DNA of 64,000 bases from Carya illinoinensis (Eukaryota; Streptophyta; Magnoliopsida; Fagales; Juglandaceae). A program made the position numbers and the translations under genes. The stretch spans positions 13,619,001 to 13,683,000 of the forward strand of contig NC_056761.1 in assembly GCF_018687715.1 (NCBI RefSeq), given 5' to 3'. The notes beneath the pieces are model-generated. The model worked only from the letters and a program-made list of their open reading frames with translations. It ran no database searches and was not told the origin of the DNA. Shown piece by piece: positions 36,722-48,788 of the stretch; within the stretch, counting starts at the first letter, position 1; each line of letters starts with the position of its first letter.

Positions 36722-39517
36722 TTTTTTTTTTTTTGATAATCAGATCTCATTACTAAACTTCAAGTCCTTACAAGCATATGTCTATCAAGCCAAACCACTT
36801 GAGAAACAAAAGAAGGACATTCATCCCACCACGTAATTACATCATCAATATTCCTAGCATACTTTGCTAAACCATGAGCCACGTTATTGCCTTGTCTGCT
36901 AACATGCACAAAAGCAATATCCTGGAAGTATAGCATCAGACGTTTAATTTCAGCCAAAACAAAAGCAAATTCAGTTAGGCAATCCAAATGGGTATTTAGA
37001 GCTTTCACTAGAAACAAACAATCGGTTTCCATCAATATTTTAGAGATTCCCCACTGCAGGCCGAATTGTAGACCCATCAACATTGCTGTAGCTTCAATAA
37101 ACTCTGGATCAGGAACAGCTGGCTCATTCTTACTGCAAGCCACCAGCACAGTCCAGCTTGATCCCTTAGAACCACTCCAATTCCAACTTTGTTTATGTCT
37201 TCAAATATAGCACCATCTACATTAATTTTCAGACTGCCTTCAGGGGGGGGGGGGGGCTTCCAGCTTAGAACCATTGGAAGCTCTCGGTTACCTTTGCTAA
37301 GAATCTGCACTTGTTTGAACTCTGCTTGCATTGATAGGGCTATGGATAAAACAGAAGAAAACTGAAGAGCAGAGTTATCGTATATAAACTTATTTCTTCT
37401 ATACCAAAGCCCCCAAGCCATTGCAATAAATTTCATGAGTTCATCTTCATTTCCTTTCTTCTTCACTTCTAGAATAATCTCCCAAAAAGATTTCCCAAGA
37501 CCAATCTCCCCTAATAAAGGTTGAAACTGAACACATAAAGGATATATGGCTCGGCAATAAAGTAAAGCATGTGCAGCATCCTCTCTACATAAATGACAAA
37601 AAATGCAAGTTTCGGATTCCAGAACTTTCTTCTTCATTAGGTTCTGATAGGTAGGAAGGATGTCCAAAAATGCTTTCCATATAAACAGTTTCATCTTTAG
37701 AGGAATTTTCAGATTCCATAGACACTTCCAAAAGGGGTTAAATTGTTGATTCTGTGATCCCTCTCCTATATCTTGAGCAACTGCCAACTGCAGTTTTCTA
37801 TATCCACTTCGGACTGAATACAAGCCATTTTTTTAATCTAACCAATACCAAGAGTCTTCATGACTAGGAGCTATAACAATCTTAAAAATCTGGGATACAA
37901 TTCTTGGATTGAAGAGAGTTCTTAATTTCTCAATATTCCACCAACCCGTATCACTATCCATGAGCTCTTCCACCTTCAGATTCCCCTGACTAAAGGCATA
38001 AGATTCTCTTTGTAATACAGATGGTGGAATACCAGGAATCCATTGATCCTGGAAGACATTAATTTCAGCCCCATTCCCCACTCTCCTGGCACAACCCGAC
38101 TTCAGCAAATGCAAAGCACTATGAATCCCCTTCCAGACATATGAGGAGTTAAAGCCAATTTTTGCATCAAACAAGGAGCATTGTGGAAAATACCTTGCTT
38201 TGAACATCTTAAAAAGGAGAGAGTTACAGTTTGTGAGCAAGCGCCAACCTTGTTTTGCTAGGAGGGCCTTATTGAAATCATACAGATTTTTGAAACCCAA
38301 ACCCCCTCTAAATTTTGATATACTTGGTTTTTGCCATCCCACCCAGTGAATTTTCTTCTCCTGTGATTGATTACTCCACCAAAATCTGGCCATCATCATC
38401 TCCATTTCATGGCATAAAGCTTTAGGGAATAAGTAGCAACTCATTGCATAAGTCGGAATTGACATTGCTACTCCTTTTAATAAAACTTCATTTCCCCCTT
38501 GAGAAAGCATATTGCCCTTCCACATCTGAATTTTCTGCCACAGCCTTTGCTTTATGCCAACAAATGCTCTTTGTTTAGATCTCCTCACCATGAGCGGTAG
38601 CTCCAAATACTTCTCAAATTGCTGAGTGTTACTTCCTCCCCACATTGACATAATGTTTTCTTTTTCAGCTTCAAGCACGTTTTTGCTGAAAACCATCGAT
38701 GTCTTTTCTTTATTTATGCACTGCCCTGAGGCTTTCTCGTACTTCTCCAGCAAGGATAAAATTTTTTCATTAGTGGGACCATCGGCTTGGCAAAAGATTA
38801 CACTATCATCCGCAAATAAAAGGTGGTTCACACGTGGTACCCCTCTACAAATTCTTACCCCTTCAATCATACCTGGTTCTGCATTCCTTCTTGGCAGATT
38901 AATCAATCTCTCAGTGCACAAGAGGAACAAGTAAGGGGATAAGGGGTCCCCTTGCCTAATTCCTCTAGATGGATAGAAAGGACCTTTCGGACTGCCATTA
39001 ACAAGGACTGAAAAAGAAACTGTAGATACACACTTCATAACCATTTCTGTCCACCTTTGTTCAAAGCCAAGAGCGTTCATCATTTCCTTCAAAAAACCCT
39101 ATTCAACTCTATCGTACGCTTTGCTCATATCAAGCTTAAGCGACATATAGCCCTTTCGTCCCACTCTTTTTATTTCTAATGTAGTGTAGAATTTCGTATG
39201 CCAACAACACATTATCAGTTATTTGCCTCCCGGGAACAAAAGCGCACTGGGTTTCAGAAATGACCATTGGCAGAATTTTTTTAAGCCTATTAGCAATGAC
39301 TTTAGATACAATCTTATAGAGGACATTGTAAAGGCTAATAGGCCTAAAATCAACTACTCGTATAGGGTTATCTTTCTTGGGAATCAATGTAAGAAAAGTG
39401 TGGTTTAGGTCTCTAGGAAATTCTCCTTGGTTCAGAACTTCCAGCACTGACTTGGTCACCAAGTTTCCAATTTTGCTCCAGTATTTTTGAAAGAAAACCG
39501 GAGACCAAATGGGCGGC
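36722..39517 (-). mobile_element. 5'-truncated LINE with 13-bp target duplication
   Basis: Flanked by atagtttctactc at 36709-36721 and 39518-39530 (perfect). On the minus strand it starts inside the RT domain and ends in a 13-base A tract (36722-36734 as T). The clean duplication and abrupt 5' start are the signature of incomplete target-primed reverse transcription. It is absent from copy A, so it inserted after the duplication or was never part of A. Confidence 0.94.
36760..39517 (-). pseudogene. LINE ORF2 fragment: RT, zf-RVT, RNase H
   Basis: The minus-strand frame begins in the RT fingers (PPIWSPVFFQKYW) and keeps TLIPKKDNP, DFRPISLYN and FVPGRQITDN. After a break near 39090-39140 it continues 39092-37833 with [13 protein letters not shown] and an intact FADD box (38805-38816), then thumb and zf-RVT parts. 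A stop separates 37823-37077, which contains YSVRSGYRK, the FCHLC cysteines and the RNase H start (INVDGAIFEDINKVGIGVVLRD). A frameshift near 37140 leads to the RNase H end (36760-37149; HVSRQGNNVAHGLAK). The endonuclease and ORF1 are missing. Only about four lesions in 2.8 kb make it the best preserved LINE RT here. Confidence 0.93.
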
Positions 39518-40059
39518 ATAGTTTCTACTCATTTAATTTCATTCATCTTCTTTTCATTCATGCATTGTACTCATTTCATTCCCTGTCCTTTCACTCTCTC
39601 GTTTTTTTGTTTTTTTAACCATGCTCTTCGTACTAAAATTTCTATACTTATCTAAAAGTTGTTGGACAATAATATTGGTATCCCTATATATATAGACGAT
39701 AGAATTCAACAGCGTGCAGTACTTATCTCTTGCTTCTAAATGCGGTTCTTGCTTTTTTGGTTTTGTTGAAACAACCTTTCAATACGGTCATGGATTGTAA
39801 AAGCTACGTACTTCTTTTGAAAAAGAGTATAAAAATTTAACTTTTTTTTATGCGAGTTTCATATAATTTACTCATTTAAAAAAAAAAATATACAGTATTT
39901 GTAAATTCTATAATTACAAATATTATTTTTTATTAGTGAAGTCCCTCCACATTCCTGGAGTTATTATTCATGTTAAAAGAACTATCTTAGTCAGATGGCT
40001 CCACCCCATCTTGGTACTCTGAAATTTAAATATTGACACATGACCTCCAAAGGTAATCT

Positions 40060-40640
40060 CAGTTCAACATGTTGTTGTAATCTTAAGTTTTTTGGCATGC
40101 TCTTTTATTATTAGTTTTTCTTTCCATTTAGGTGCTGGGATGATATTCTGCAACTCGAATCCTTGTTCTCTTTCTTTTGGCGTTAAGCATTTCGTTTTAT
40201 CTCTTGCGTACGTTGTGTTGTCAGAGTAAACAAAGTAAAAAGAAAATAAGAAATCCTTATAAAATTTCATCAGTGGACGTGTGGAAGAGGAAAGAGTACC
40301 CTGGAAATTCGGAGTGGATAAAGCTTTAAATTTACCTATATATTGACTTTGATCTTTCTAGTCATGTCCATTTCATTAAAATAGTATATATTCAGGGGAT
40401 AGATTTTCTAGCTAGTTGGGGCCAATGAGGCATTTTTCTCTCCCTGTGGGGGGCCGTCAGGTACCCGTGGATCGCGTTAATAAAGCGAGAATCATGTAAA
40501 GGGGAAAAATAAATCAATATTTTTATGGGACAGTATATATAAAACAATGTGAAATCTGTTTGGAAAATGCTTGGATGAAACTGGTGGTCGAAGCATTTAT
40601 TTGACTATTTTTTTTTTAATATTAGAAAAAATAGCCAAAT
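40060..40640 (+). promoter_or_regulatory. Promoter-like block, copy B
   Basis: The same layout as 31436-31968: cctatatattgac near 40336, then tttttctctccctgtgggg. It lies about 2 kb upstream of the receptor kinase, but further repeats intervene, so a link to that gene is unproven. Confidence 0.3.
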
Positions 40641-40644
40641 GCCC

Positions 40645-41010
40645 GAAAGTAGAGCTACTTGATCGGTCTTGCTAGCTAAAAACATGTTTCCACGTGTTGG
40701 TAACCTAATATTGGGCGAAGAAATTGTAATAATTAATTTAAAAGTATTTGTGTTGAATTAATATTTAAAAATAAGATAAAAAGAGATGAAATGGAATGAA
40801 AGTTATTTCCAAACGTTCCTTAGAAGTTGTGGTTGATTTTTACTGAAATATCTACATCTTCTAGGCCCCTTAAATGGTGCACGGCAGCCTTAAAGTCGAG
40901 CTAGCTCGGTCTTGTTAGTTGAAAACTGCATGGTTTCACATGTTGGTCACCTTGCTACTGGGCAAAGAACCAATTGGCCGTCGCGCGCCTTGAGTTTATC
41001 AACTTCGTCC
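40645..41010. repeat. Partial third copy (C) of the duplicated module
   Basis: The module with aaaacatgtttccac-tgttggt and tattgggc-aag occurs at 30830-30885 (A), 36190-36245 (B), 40675-40720 and 40918-40970. C also keeps the gttgattttcattggaatatctac-like lead-in (40848). The region 41010-41400 holds degenerate matches only. Confidence 0.7.
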
Positions 41011-41404
41011 GGTATACGCACTCAGAAAAGTAGTGTTTTTCCATGATCCATCTCACAAAACAAATTCTCAGTTAATTATAATGAGTCGCAAATTCCCGAT
41101 GACAAAAAATCACGAAGAACCAAAACCATTTTGTCACAAGAATAAAAAAAGAAAAAAGAACAGTTCTGAAATTTTTTTTTCCAAAAATATTTTATAGGCC
41201 TTCCATCTTTTACAGAAGTATTGGATTTATCTTGATAATTTGTCATTGAACTCTGCGACTTGTAGAGATTTAAGCTCAAAAACTCATGATATTTCGTAGT
41301 GATGGATGAATCCTTAAGTACGGACTCTGATTTTCTGTCATTAATATCGTTATTGAGTGACAGCTTGCACTTCTTGGACCTGTCCCATTACACTTATCTT
41401 TATA

Positions 41405-41585
41405 AAAAAATTAAGTTGTAAATATAATTATACATTAATCTATACATTAATATGATGTGATTAATTAAAAAGTAAATTTTATTAAAAATAATATTAATTT
41501 AAATTTTAAGTATGAATAAATCAGTATTGGTACACATATTAGTGCGCGACTGTATTTGTATATAGTAAAACTTTTATTAATTTAA
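41405..41585. mobile_element. MITE relative of the 30561 element
   Basis: It shares the tattaaaaataatattaatttaaattttaa core and similar inverted ends (gttgtaaatataattatacattaat and its counterpart gcgcgactgtatttgtatatagt). The target duplication is not clear. Confidence 0.6.
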
Positions 41586-41892
41586 AATTTAAAAAAATTA
41601 AATTATTTATTATATTTTATATAAAATTTAAAAAAAAATTAATAATAATATAAAATGAGATAAAATAAAATGCTTTTAAAATCTAAACTGGGCTTAAACC
41701 ATTTATAGCTTTTTATATATTTCTGATGAACTACGGAATTAATCTCGTCTTTCTATATAAATTGTTATATATATATATATATGATTATTATTTTTTCTTT
41801 GGATTTTTAAATATGAATTAAGATGTTATCATTTTTCTAAAGTAAGAAAAATTTAATAAAATATTGATAAATACAGAGTTTTATTAGTTTAA

Positions 41893-42227
41893 GGTTGTAT
41901 TTAGATGTTGAGTTGAGTTTAGCTCAATTTTTTATAAATAGTAATGTTTTGAGATGGTAGAGTGAGTTCTATGGAACATATATAAGATTAGTTTATATGT
42001 GTTTGGAAGTTAACATGAATTTAGTATTATTTATGAAAAGTTAAAAAAGATTATGGATTCTACATATAAATATGTGTTGAATTGAAAAATATTTTAGATT
42101 TCAAATGTAAGGAAATTTTGAATTAAGATGAATTTAGTAATTTGAGAGTTATATATTCAAATATTAAACATAATTTAAAATTAAACTGAGCTAAATTGGA
42201 TTCAATCCATTCAAACAACCAAACTAG
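41893..42227. mobile_element. MITE-like element upstream of the receptor kinase
   Basis: The left end ggttgtatttagatgttgag is mirrored by ccattcaaacaaccaaac at the right end. The interior has aatagtaatgttttgagatgg, a phrase typical of short hAT-like MITEs. The region 42228-42600 is otherwise AT-rich. Confidence 0.5.
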
Positions 42228-42651
42228 CCAAAAACTACATTTACTAAATGAACTAGTTTGAATTTATCCGAATAGAGTTCAAACTGTTCGTAAATAGGCC
42301 GTAAGATAATGGCATTGTTAAAATCTTTATTACTAAAAAAAAAAAAATCTGCTTATTATTTTTTACAGTGCTACATATTAATATGTAATTTATTATGTTT
42401 ATCATTTTATTTAAATATATATTAATATATAAATACATACATTTAAATAGATAGATAAAAATAATAATGATATACAGTGTGGAGACACTAAATATCATTT
42501 CTCTATTCAACAAACACGTACAAGACGTCGAGGAAGAAGTATATTAAACGTCAAGGACCAAGGTCATGACTCGTGGGCTCGAATTGATTTCTTTCTTTTT
42601 GTGGACCCTCTTTTCTATCTCCTAATCGTAATTTTGGGACGATGGAATCCC

Positions 42652-42659
42652 TTTAAATA
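42652..42659 (+). promoter_or_regulatory. TATA-like box of the receptor kinase
   Basis: tttaaata lies about 90 bp before the preferred start codon. Transcription would begin near 42680-42690, downstream of the upstream ATG at 42663, which argues for ATG 42750. A W-box core (GTCAA) is at 42550. Confidence 0.5.
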
Positions 42660-42749
42660 CAAATGGCGTCTCGTTTCTTCTTCCTCTTATCACTGCAACG
42701 TCAAAACTACTGTATACTACAAATACCTCAACCAATATATACGCTACTC

Positions 42750-45700
42750 ATGGCGGACCCAACTTCTTTCATCTTCCTCCTTTCTCTGACGCTGCTTTTG
42801 CCACAATCTTACCTATTTAGCTTTGCTAATGCAGAAATTCTAAACGTTACCACCGATAAATCTGCTCTTCTTGCATTGAAAGCTCACGTTTCTTTTAAAG
42901 ACCCTCACCATGTTTTGATAAGCAATTGGTCCTCAAACACTCCTATTTGCACTTGGGTCGGTGTTACCTGTGATTCTAAACATCTCCGAGTCAGAGCATT
43001 AAAACTTTCCAACATGGACCTTGTAGGTACCATTCCTCCACATATTGGAAATCTTTCGTTCCTTGTTAGTCTAAGCATGAGCAACAACAGTTTTCATGGC
43101 TCATTGCCAAATGAATTGTCTCGTCTTTATCGGTTGAAATTCCTAAGATTCCGTTATAATGAATTCAGCGGAGAAATCCCGCATGGGATGGGTTTGCTAA
43201 ACAAACTTCAAATATTGCTTCTCACTGGTAACAATTTCGAAGGCAGTATTCCACAGTCTCTATCAAACATATCGTCATTACAGTGGATTAATCTTGCACA
43301 TAACCAGCTTTCAGGCTCCATACCTTCCTCTTTATTCAAGATACCTACCTTGCAACAAATTTCCCTTCGCTCAAATAAGCTATCCGGTGGACTACCAATG
43401 TTTGATCATCTTCCCAACTTACAATTTCTTTCTGTCTCCCGTAACCGTTTCTCTGGCGTACTCCCAGAAATAGGGAACTTAACAATGCTTACATCGTTAC
43501 ATCTTTATGATAACAACTTTGAAGGTATGTTTAGGTTTAATTGGTCGATCGATTATTATAATCTTTAGTTGGTTTGCCAACTCCAAATTTAATTTCTGGA
43601 TCTTAAATGTTTCACGTACAGGTACGATCCCATCCTCGTTGCTAAATTGTACACAGCTGCAATATTTAGTTATGGGGAAAAATAATTTCACAGGAAGACT
43701 ACCCCCAGAAATAGGGAATTTAACTATGCTTACGCGGTTATATCTTTCTCGGAACAAGTTTGAAGGTATGCTCATAATTAGTCTTGTTTTAGCGAAATAT
43801 ATATGGTGTCCGTGTCATTGATTTAGTATGATTGTTTTATGATCGTATCTGATTAAGTGCCGAAAGCACAAAATATATATATTTCTCCACAACGTATATG
43901 CATGGAAACTAAAAGATTTTGCTTTAGTCTAGGAAACAAATTGTAGAGTATAAATAATTCTTCACTAATTGCTCCTTTCTTACAAGCATCTTTCTTTCTT
44001 ACTTTTCATTAATCAATAGGACTTTTCGTCATAAATAAGGTCTAAGAGATGAGAGAGAGAGAGACATCAATGTATTGAGTGAGGGTTGAGAGGAGAACGG
44101 ATAAATGAGGAAGAAGGGGAGAGGGAGGGTCCGGAGGGAGGGCCGCCTTTGGGTCCCAAAACAATGCCGTTTGGTTTAATTGGTTTATTAAACCAAACAA
44201 CATTGGGTTAATTTTTTTTCTAATTGCATGGAGATAAAATGAAGCCATTTGACTTACTTAAGCTAAACACGATCGTTTTATATAAGAATAAAATATATAA
44301 AAATATATATCTGTCGGTTCATGACTAGTTTGAACATGGTTCAAACCGGATCCGATCGACTGAAGTTGGTTTACAACAATTTGAACTGCTGACCGACCGA
44401 TTCTCCACTGATTTCGGTGAGTTCCTAAATTTGGCAACCTATTCCGATCGGTTATAGCCAATTCTGTTGGTTCTTGTTCACTCAGTTAATTAACCCCAAC
44501 CGATATATAAACATAGCCAACTCAATCGATAATTAAATTAAAGTGCCACTTCAACAATATTTTAAATCTTTGTCTTATATGTCTTGGGCTGTTTACATAC
44601 GGTCAACGCTATATTTGTTGAAATCTTAGTGTTTGGTTTTTTTTTCGTACAGGAATGATCTATAGCTAACTTGTATGATTCACTATATGTACTTTTTTAA
44701 TAAACATACATAAGAATTATTATTCACATATTTGTGCAGGTGCAATACCGAGTCAAATTGGAAATCTGCAAAAATTAGAGCGATTCAATATTGAGATAAA
44801 CTATTTTTCTGGACCGATTCCGTATGAGATCTTCAATATCTCAACTTTACAAAATATTTCGATGGTATTAAATAATCTCTCAGGTCACCTTCCATCAAAT
44901 ATGGGCCTTTTTCTTCCAAATCTTCGGCTCCTTGCTCTTAATAGGAATGAACTGAGTGGAACGATTCCCAACTCTATTGTTAATGCTTCACAGCTCTTGT
45001 TTCTAGATTTGAGTCATAACTCATTCTCTGGCTCAATTCCAAAAACAATTGGTAATTTAAGGCTCATCCAGATGTTGATCCTCTCATCAAATAATTTGAT
45101 AATTCAGTCTCCAGAACTTGGGAGCATTTTCTCTTCTTTGTCAAGCTGCAAATATCTTAGATATTTATCTTTGTACGAAAATCACTTGAATGGCATCCTT
45201 CCCAATAATATTGGGAACCTCTCAACCTCTCTTCAAATACTTAAATTATATGACTGCAACATTAAGGGCAACATTCCAGAAGAGATTGGTAATTTAAGTG
45301 GCTTGATTGGTTTGACCCTATACCTCAATGAACTAGGAGGACCTGTTCCAACTACAATTGGAAGATTAAACAAGCTCCAAGGTTTGTTTCTTTACGGTAA
45401 CAGACTAACAGGTTCAATCCCATATAAGCTCTGTCATTTAGGAAGCTTGGGTACACTAGATTTAAATGATAATGAGTTTTATGGACACATTCCTGAGTGC
45501 ATAAATAATATGACTTCACTAAGAACTCTTGATTTGGGTTTCAACCAATTAATTTCTTCAATTCCTTCGAGCTTGTGGAGGCTTACAGATCTCTTGTTGG
45601 TTGATTTATCATCAAATTCTCTTAGTGGCCCTCTTTCTTTAGATATTGGGAATATGAATGTCTTGGGAGTATTAGATTTGTCAAAAAACCAAATAACAGG

Positions 45701-47218
45701 CCGTATCCCAGTTACAATTGGTGGGCTAAAAAATATTGCCAATCTATCTTTGGCAGTCAATCGACTAGATGGCTCAATTCCTACATCTGTTGGTGAATTG
45801 ATAAGCTTAGAGGTTTTAGATCTTTCCTACAATAAGTTATATGGAGAGATTCCCAAGTCCTTAGAAGAACTCCCAAACTTGAAACATCTAAATTTGTCAT
45901 TCAATAAACTACAAGGAGAAATTCCTTCCAGAGGACAGTTTGTACACTTCCCAGCTACATCATTCATGTCAAACAACAGACTTTGTGGTGAGTCTCGAAT
46001 GCTAGTTCCCCCATGCAAAGGAAAAAAGGTCATAGGGATGCGAATACTGAAATACGTGTCAATGGCAGTGGGGCTAATGGTGCCTGGAATGTGTCTTGTA
46101 TTTTTCTCAATAAAATGCCGTAAGAGGAACACTAAATTGTCACATGACACAAACGCAATGCCTTTAGCAACATGGAGGAGAATTTCACATCAAGAACTTA
46201 TTCGAGCAACAGAAGGGTTCAATGAAAACAACTTACTTGGAGAAGGGAGTTTTGGGTTTGTTTACAAAGGAACACTCTTTGAAGATAGAACTGTTGCTAT
46301 AAAAGTTTTAAATTTGCAAGTGGAGGGGGCATTCAAAAGCTTTCACATAGAATGTGAGGTATTGCGCAATATTCGTCACCGGAATCTTGTCAAAATCATT
46401 ACCGCTTGTTGTAACATTGACTTCAAAGCCTTGGTATTAGAATACATGCCTAATGGGAACCTAGATATGTGGTTGCACTCCGAAAACCGTTGCTTGAATA
46501 TGTTACAAAGGCTAAACATAATGATTGATGTGGCAACAGCAGTAGAATACCTTCATCTTGGTTACGCAACACCTATTGTTCATTGTGATTTGAAGCCTAC
46601 CAATGTCTTATTAGATGAAGATCTGGTTGGACATGTTGCTGATTTTGGCATTGCCAAACTCCTTGGTGATGGAGTTTCTCTAACACAAACAATGACTCTT
46701 GCTACAATTGGATATATGGCACCAGGTGAGGTTAAGTTCCATGTTTAGCATTCTAGTACTCTCATATAAACACATATATTGTTCTCTTTTGGTAATGTAT
46801 TCACCCTTTTCATTTTAGTACCATATAATTATATTTTCTCATGATAAGTTATAACATATGTATAGAGTTTGGCTCTGAAGGACTTGTTTCTACAAGGGGA
46901 GATGTGTACAGTTATGACATTTTATTGATGGAAACTTTCACAAGAAAGAAGCCCACGGATGATGTGTTTACCGGAGAAATGAGCTTGAAGTGTTTGGTAC
47001 AAGAATCATTAGCCCTTTCTATTCTTGATGTTGTTGATGCCAATTTGTTACACAACCAAAATGATTATGCTGCAATGGAGGAGTGTTTGCAATCCACCAT
47101 GGGGTTGGCTTTGTGTTGTTGTGCGGACTCGCCTGAACAGAGGATTGGTATAGCAAATGTTTTAGCCACACTCAACAATATCAAATTGAAGTTTCTCAAA
47201 GATATTAGTGGACGCTAA
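42750..47218 (+). CDS. LRR receptor-like Ser/Thr kinase, subfamily XII type (non-RD)
   Basis: Predicted plasma-membrane receptor of the FLS2/EFR/Xa21 type, which senses extracellular ligands, often microbial ones; the ligand is unknown. Exons 42750-43524, 43622-43765, 44740-46725 and 46866-47218 have GT/AG introns, all phase 1, and join to 1085 codons without a stop. In order: signal peptide (about 1-28), LRR N-cap (DKSALLALK, CTWVGVTC), roughly 25 LRRs (about 80-710), a C-cap, a transmembrane helix (about 741-765) and a kinase. The kinase has GEGSFG near 807, VAIK Lys near 828, VHCDLKP near 920 (Cys before Asp, hence non-RD) and DFG near 941. An in-frame ATG 87 bp upstream (42663) is unlikely as the start because it sits at the TATA-like box. 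Length and domains are normal for the family. Exon 2 encodes exactly two 24-residue LRRs. The flanks are transposon-rich. Confidence 0.93.
44030..44500. mobile_element. Transposon fragment in intron 2 of the receptor kinase
   Basis: The order GA-rich stretch, aatgccgtttggtt, aagccatttgacttacttaagc, cgatcgttttatataa and accgaccgattctccactg...ttcggtgagttcc parallels 584-1200 of the 342-1225 insertion. The left terminal part is missing. It accounts for about half of the 974-bp intron (43766-44739). Confidence 0.65.
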
Positions 47219-47700
47219 TCATGTGAGAGAATAAGGTTAGTTTATGGCTATTGATTTCATGTTTATGACTTTCCATGTGGTAATATTTACAGTAAATTGG
47301 GACTCTTCTAAAATGACCTTTTTTTTTTTTTGGTAATTAGTTTGTCATGGGACTTACTAGCTAATAGAAGTTAGAAGTTTACATTTGTTGCAGCCGATGA
47401 TTGGAGTTAATATCATTAGCATCCAATGGGTTTTGAAATCATATTCAAAGCAATGGAGGCAAGCAAAATCATTATTTCCACTCTAGTGGCATAATGAGAG
47501 AAGAGTTTTGTTCTTCCTTTTTTTTTTTTTTTTTAATCCCCTAGTTGTGACTTTGTATATATCATTGTCTGTAGACATGCCTTAGTACAAATTAGGGTAG
47601 GGTGAGGGTGGTTTCAAGTATATATGGAATCTTACCTTTTTCTGTACATGTAGTTACTTGAAAATAAATACTGAGCAGCATGAACTCTTGCCATTTTGTA
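47219..47700 (+). other. Probable 3' untranslated region of the receptor kinase
   Basis: AT-rich downstream sequence with an aataaa polyadenylation signal at 47663-47668, plus T tracts at 47321 and 47518. The end of the transcript is inferred. Confidence 0.4.
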
Positions 47701-48019
47701 CCCAAGTCTCTTCAAAATCATCATTATTATATCATGCAAAAAAGCAGTCAGTCTAAGGAAGCCATTACTCTGCTAGATTTATGTCTACTATACAAGAACT
47801 TGATCAAATGGTGGAGAACCTCAACCTAAGCTTTCTTTTATTACTGGAAAAAAAAAATTAAAATACTTATGCCCATGTCAATGATGTGATTTATGCAAGT
47901 TAGTTGTATTTTCTCTACTTCTCAAAAGACGTCAGAAGATTCATATTGAATGTGTTGGACAGTTCTTCAACAGGCCTTTAGCTTCTCTTATCTTGTTTTG
48001 TCTTTTACTTTAATCGGAT

Positions 48020-48240
48020 TGTTTTATCTTTGTATGCAGGTATGTTTCATTTGTTTGTGTTGTTTGGTCTTAGTTTGTTTGTGTAATGTTTAGATTGATT
48101 TTAATACTAGTTCTAGTATCTGGGTTGGGATTATATGATCATTTGTAACCCCCAGATGTTCTTAGTTGTAACCACGGTATTCTTCTAACATAAGTGAGGG
48201 CTATCAATAAAATTGAGGTACTGTCATCTTCTAAAAAAAG
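48020..48240 (+). mobile_element. LINE-like 3' tail fragment
   Basis: tttgtgtaatgtttagattg, gtaacccccagatgttctt and ccacggtattcttct followed by caataaaattgagg and a short A run resemble the 3' untranslated tail of plant LINEs. The word agtgagggc occurs at 48194 and 48240, the latter right after the A run. No coding part. The region 47700-48020 has no recognised feature. Confidence 0.35.
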
Positions 48241-48394
48241 TGAGGGCCTTCAGTATTATGTGTTGGTTATCATGATTTGGTGGTGGAATTAATGTAATCG
48301 CTATGCTCTATTAATTAGATGGGACGATATTAATGGACTGCATATGTTAAGAGATTATATCAATGAAATAAAAATGACTGCGTGTGTATAATAT

Positions 48395-48701
48395 TATTAG
48401 AGCATGTACACCTGCTGTAGAGGAACACACCTCATGGGCCACGTCTACTGCATGCCCTCAACCGAATGCCTCCTCTGCTGGTTGCTCTCAACAAAATGCC
48501 ATAACCACCTCTGCACCTCATATGAAATAATAGAAGAACCCTCTAGAATTATTCTCTTGTAAATGATTTCTACTATAAATATGAGCACTATTGTATTGAG
48601 GAAGTATGGAAAATAAGAAACACTTCATTTGGAATACACTCTTTCTCTGATGCATTTTTACAAGCATCTGAGCGTCATCTTTCACTACTCTATTTTCAAC
48701 A
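48395..48701 (+). repeat. Copia 5' LTR
   Basis: Contains a tataaatatg box near 48573 and ends cttttcaaca-like just before the PBS. Pairs with 51912-52218. Confidence 0.95.
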
Positions 48702-48714
48702 TGGTATCAGAGCC
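48702..48714 (+). promoter_or_regulatory. Copia primer-binding site
   Basis: TGGTATCAGAGCC, complementary to the initiator methionine tRNA 3' end, directly follows the 5' LTR. Confidence 0.93.
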
Positions 48715-48788
48715 ACATAGGGCTAACACCCATCCATTTCTCTTTTTCCGATCATCATGGTATCTGTTTTTAACTCTTTTGATTTTTT

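Larger units (their letters stand above)
34840..40640. repeat. Segmental duplication copy B, with LINE insertion
   Basis: Collinear with copy A: 34840-35375 matches 25318-25860, 35385-36004 matches 27541-28187, 36005-36245 matches 30450-30890, and 40060-40640 matches 31436-31968. The third LINE (36722-39517) is unique to B. 36246-36721 and 39531-40059 are AT-rich with no recognised feature. Confidence 0.85.

Noticed and set aside
42663..42749. Upstream ATG as the start of the receptor kinase
   Set aside because: It lies only a few bases after the TATA-like box, so the transcript probably starts downstream; the second ATG gives a standard signal peptide. It is not excluded by the sequence alone.
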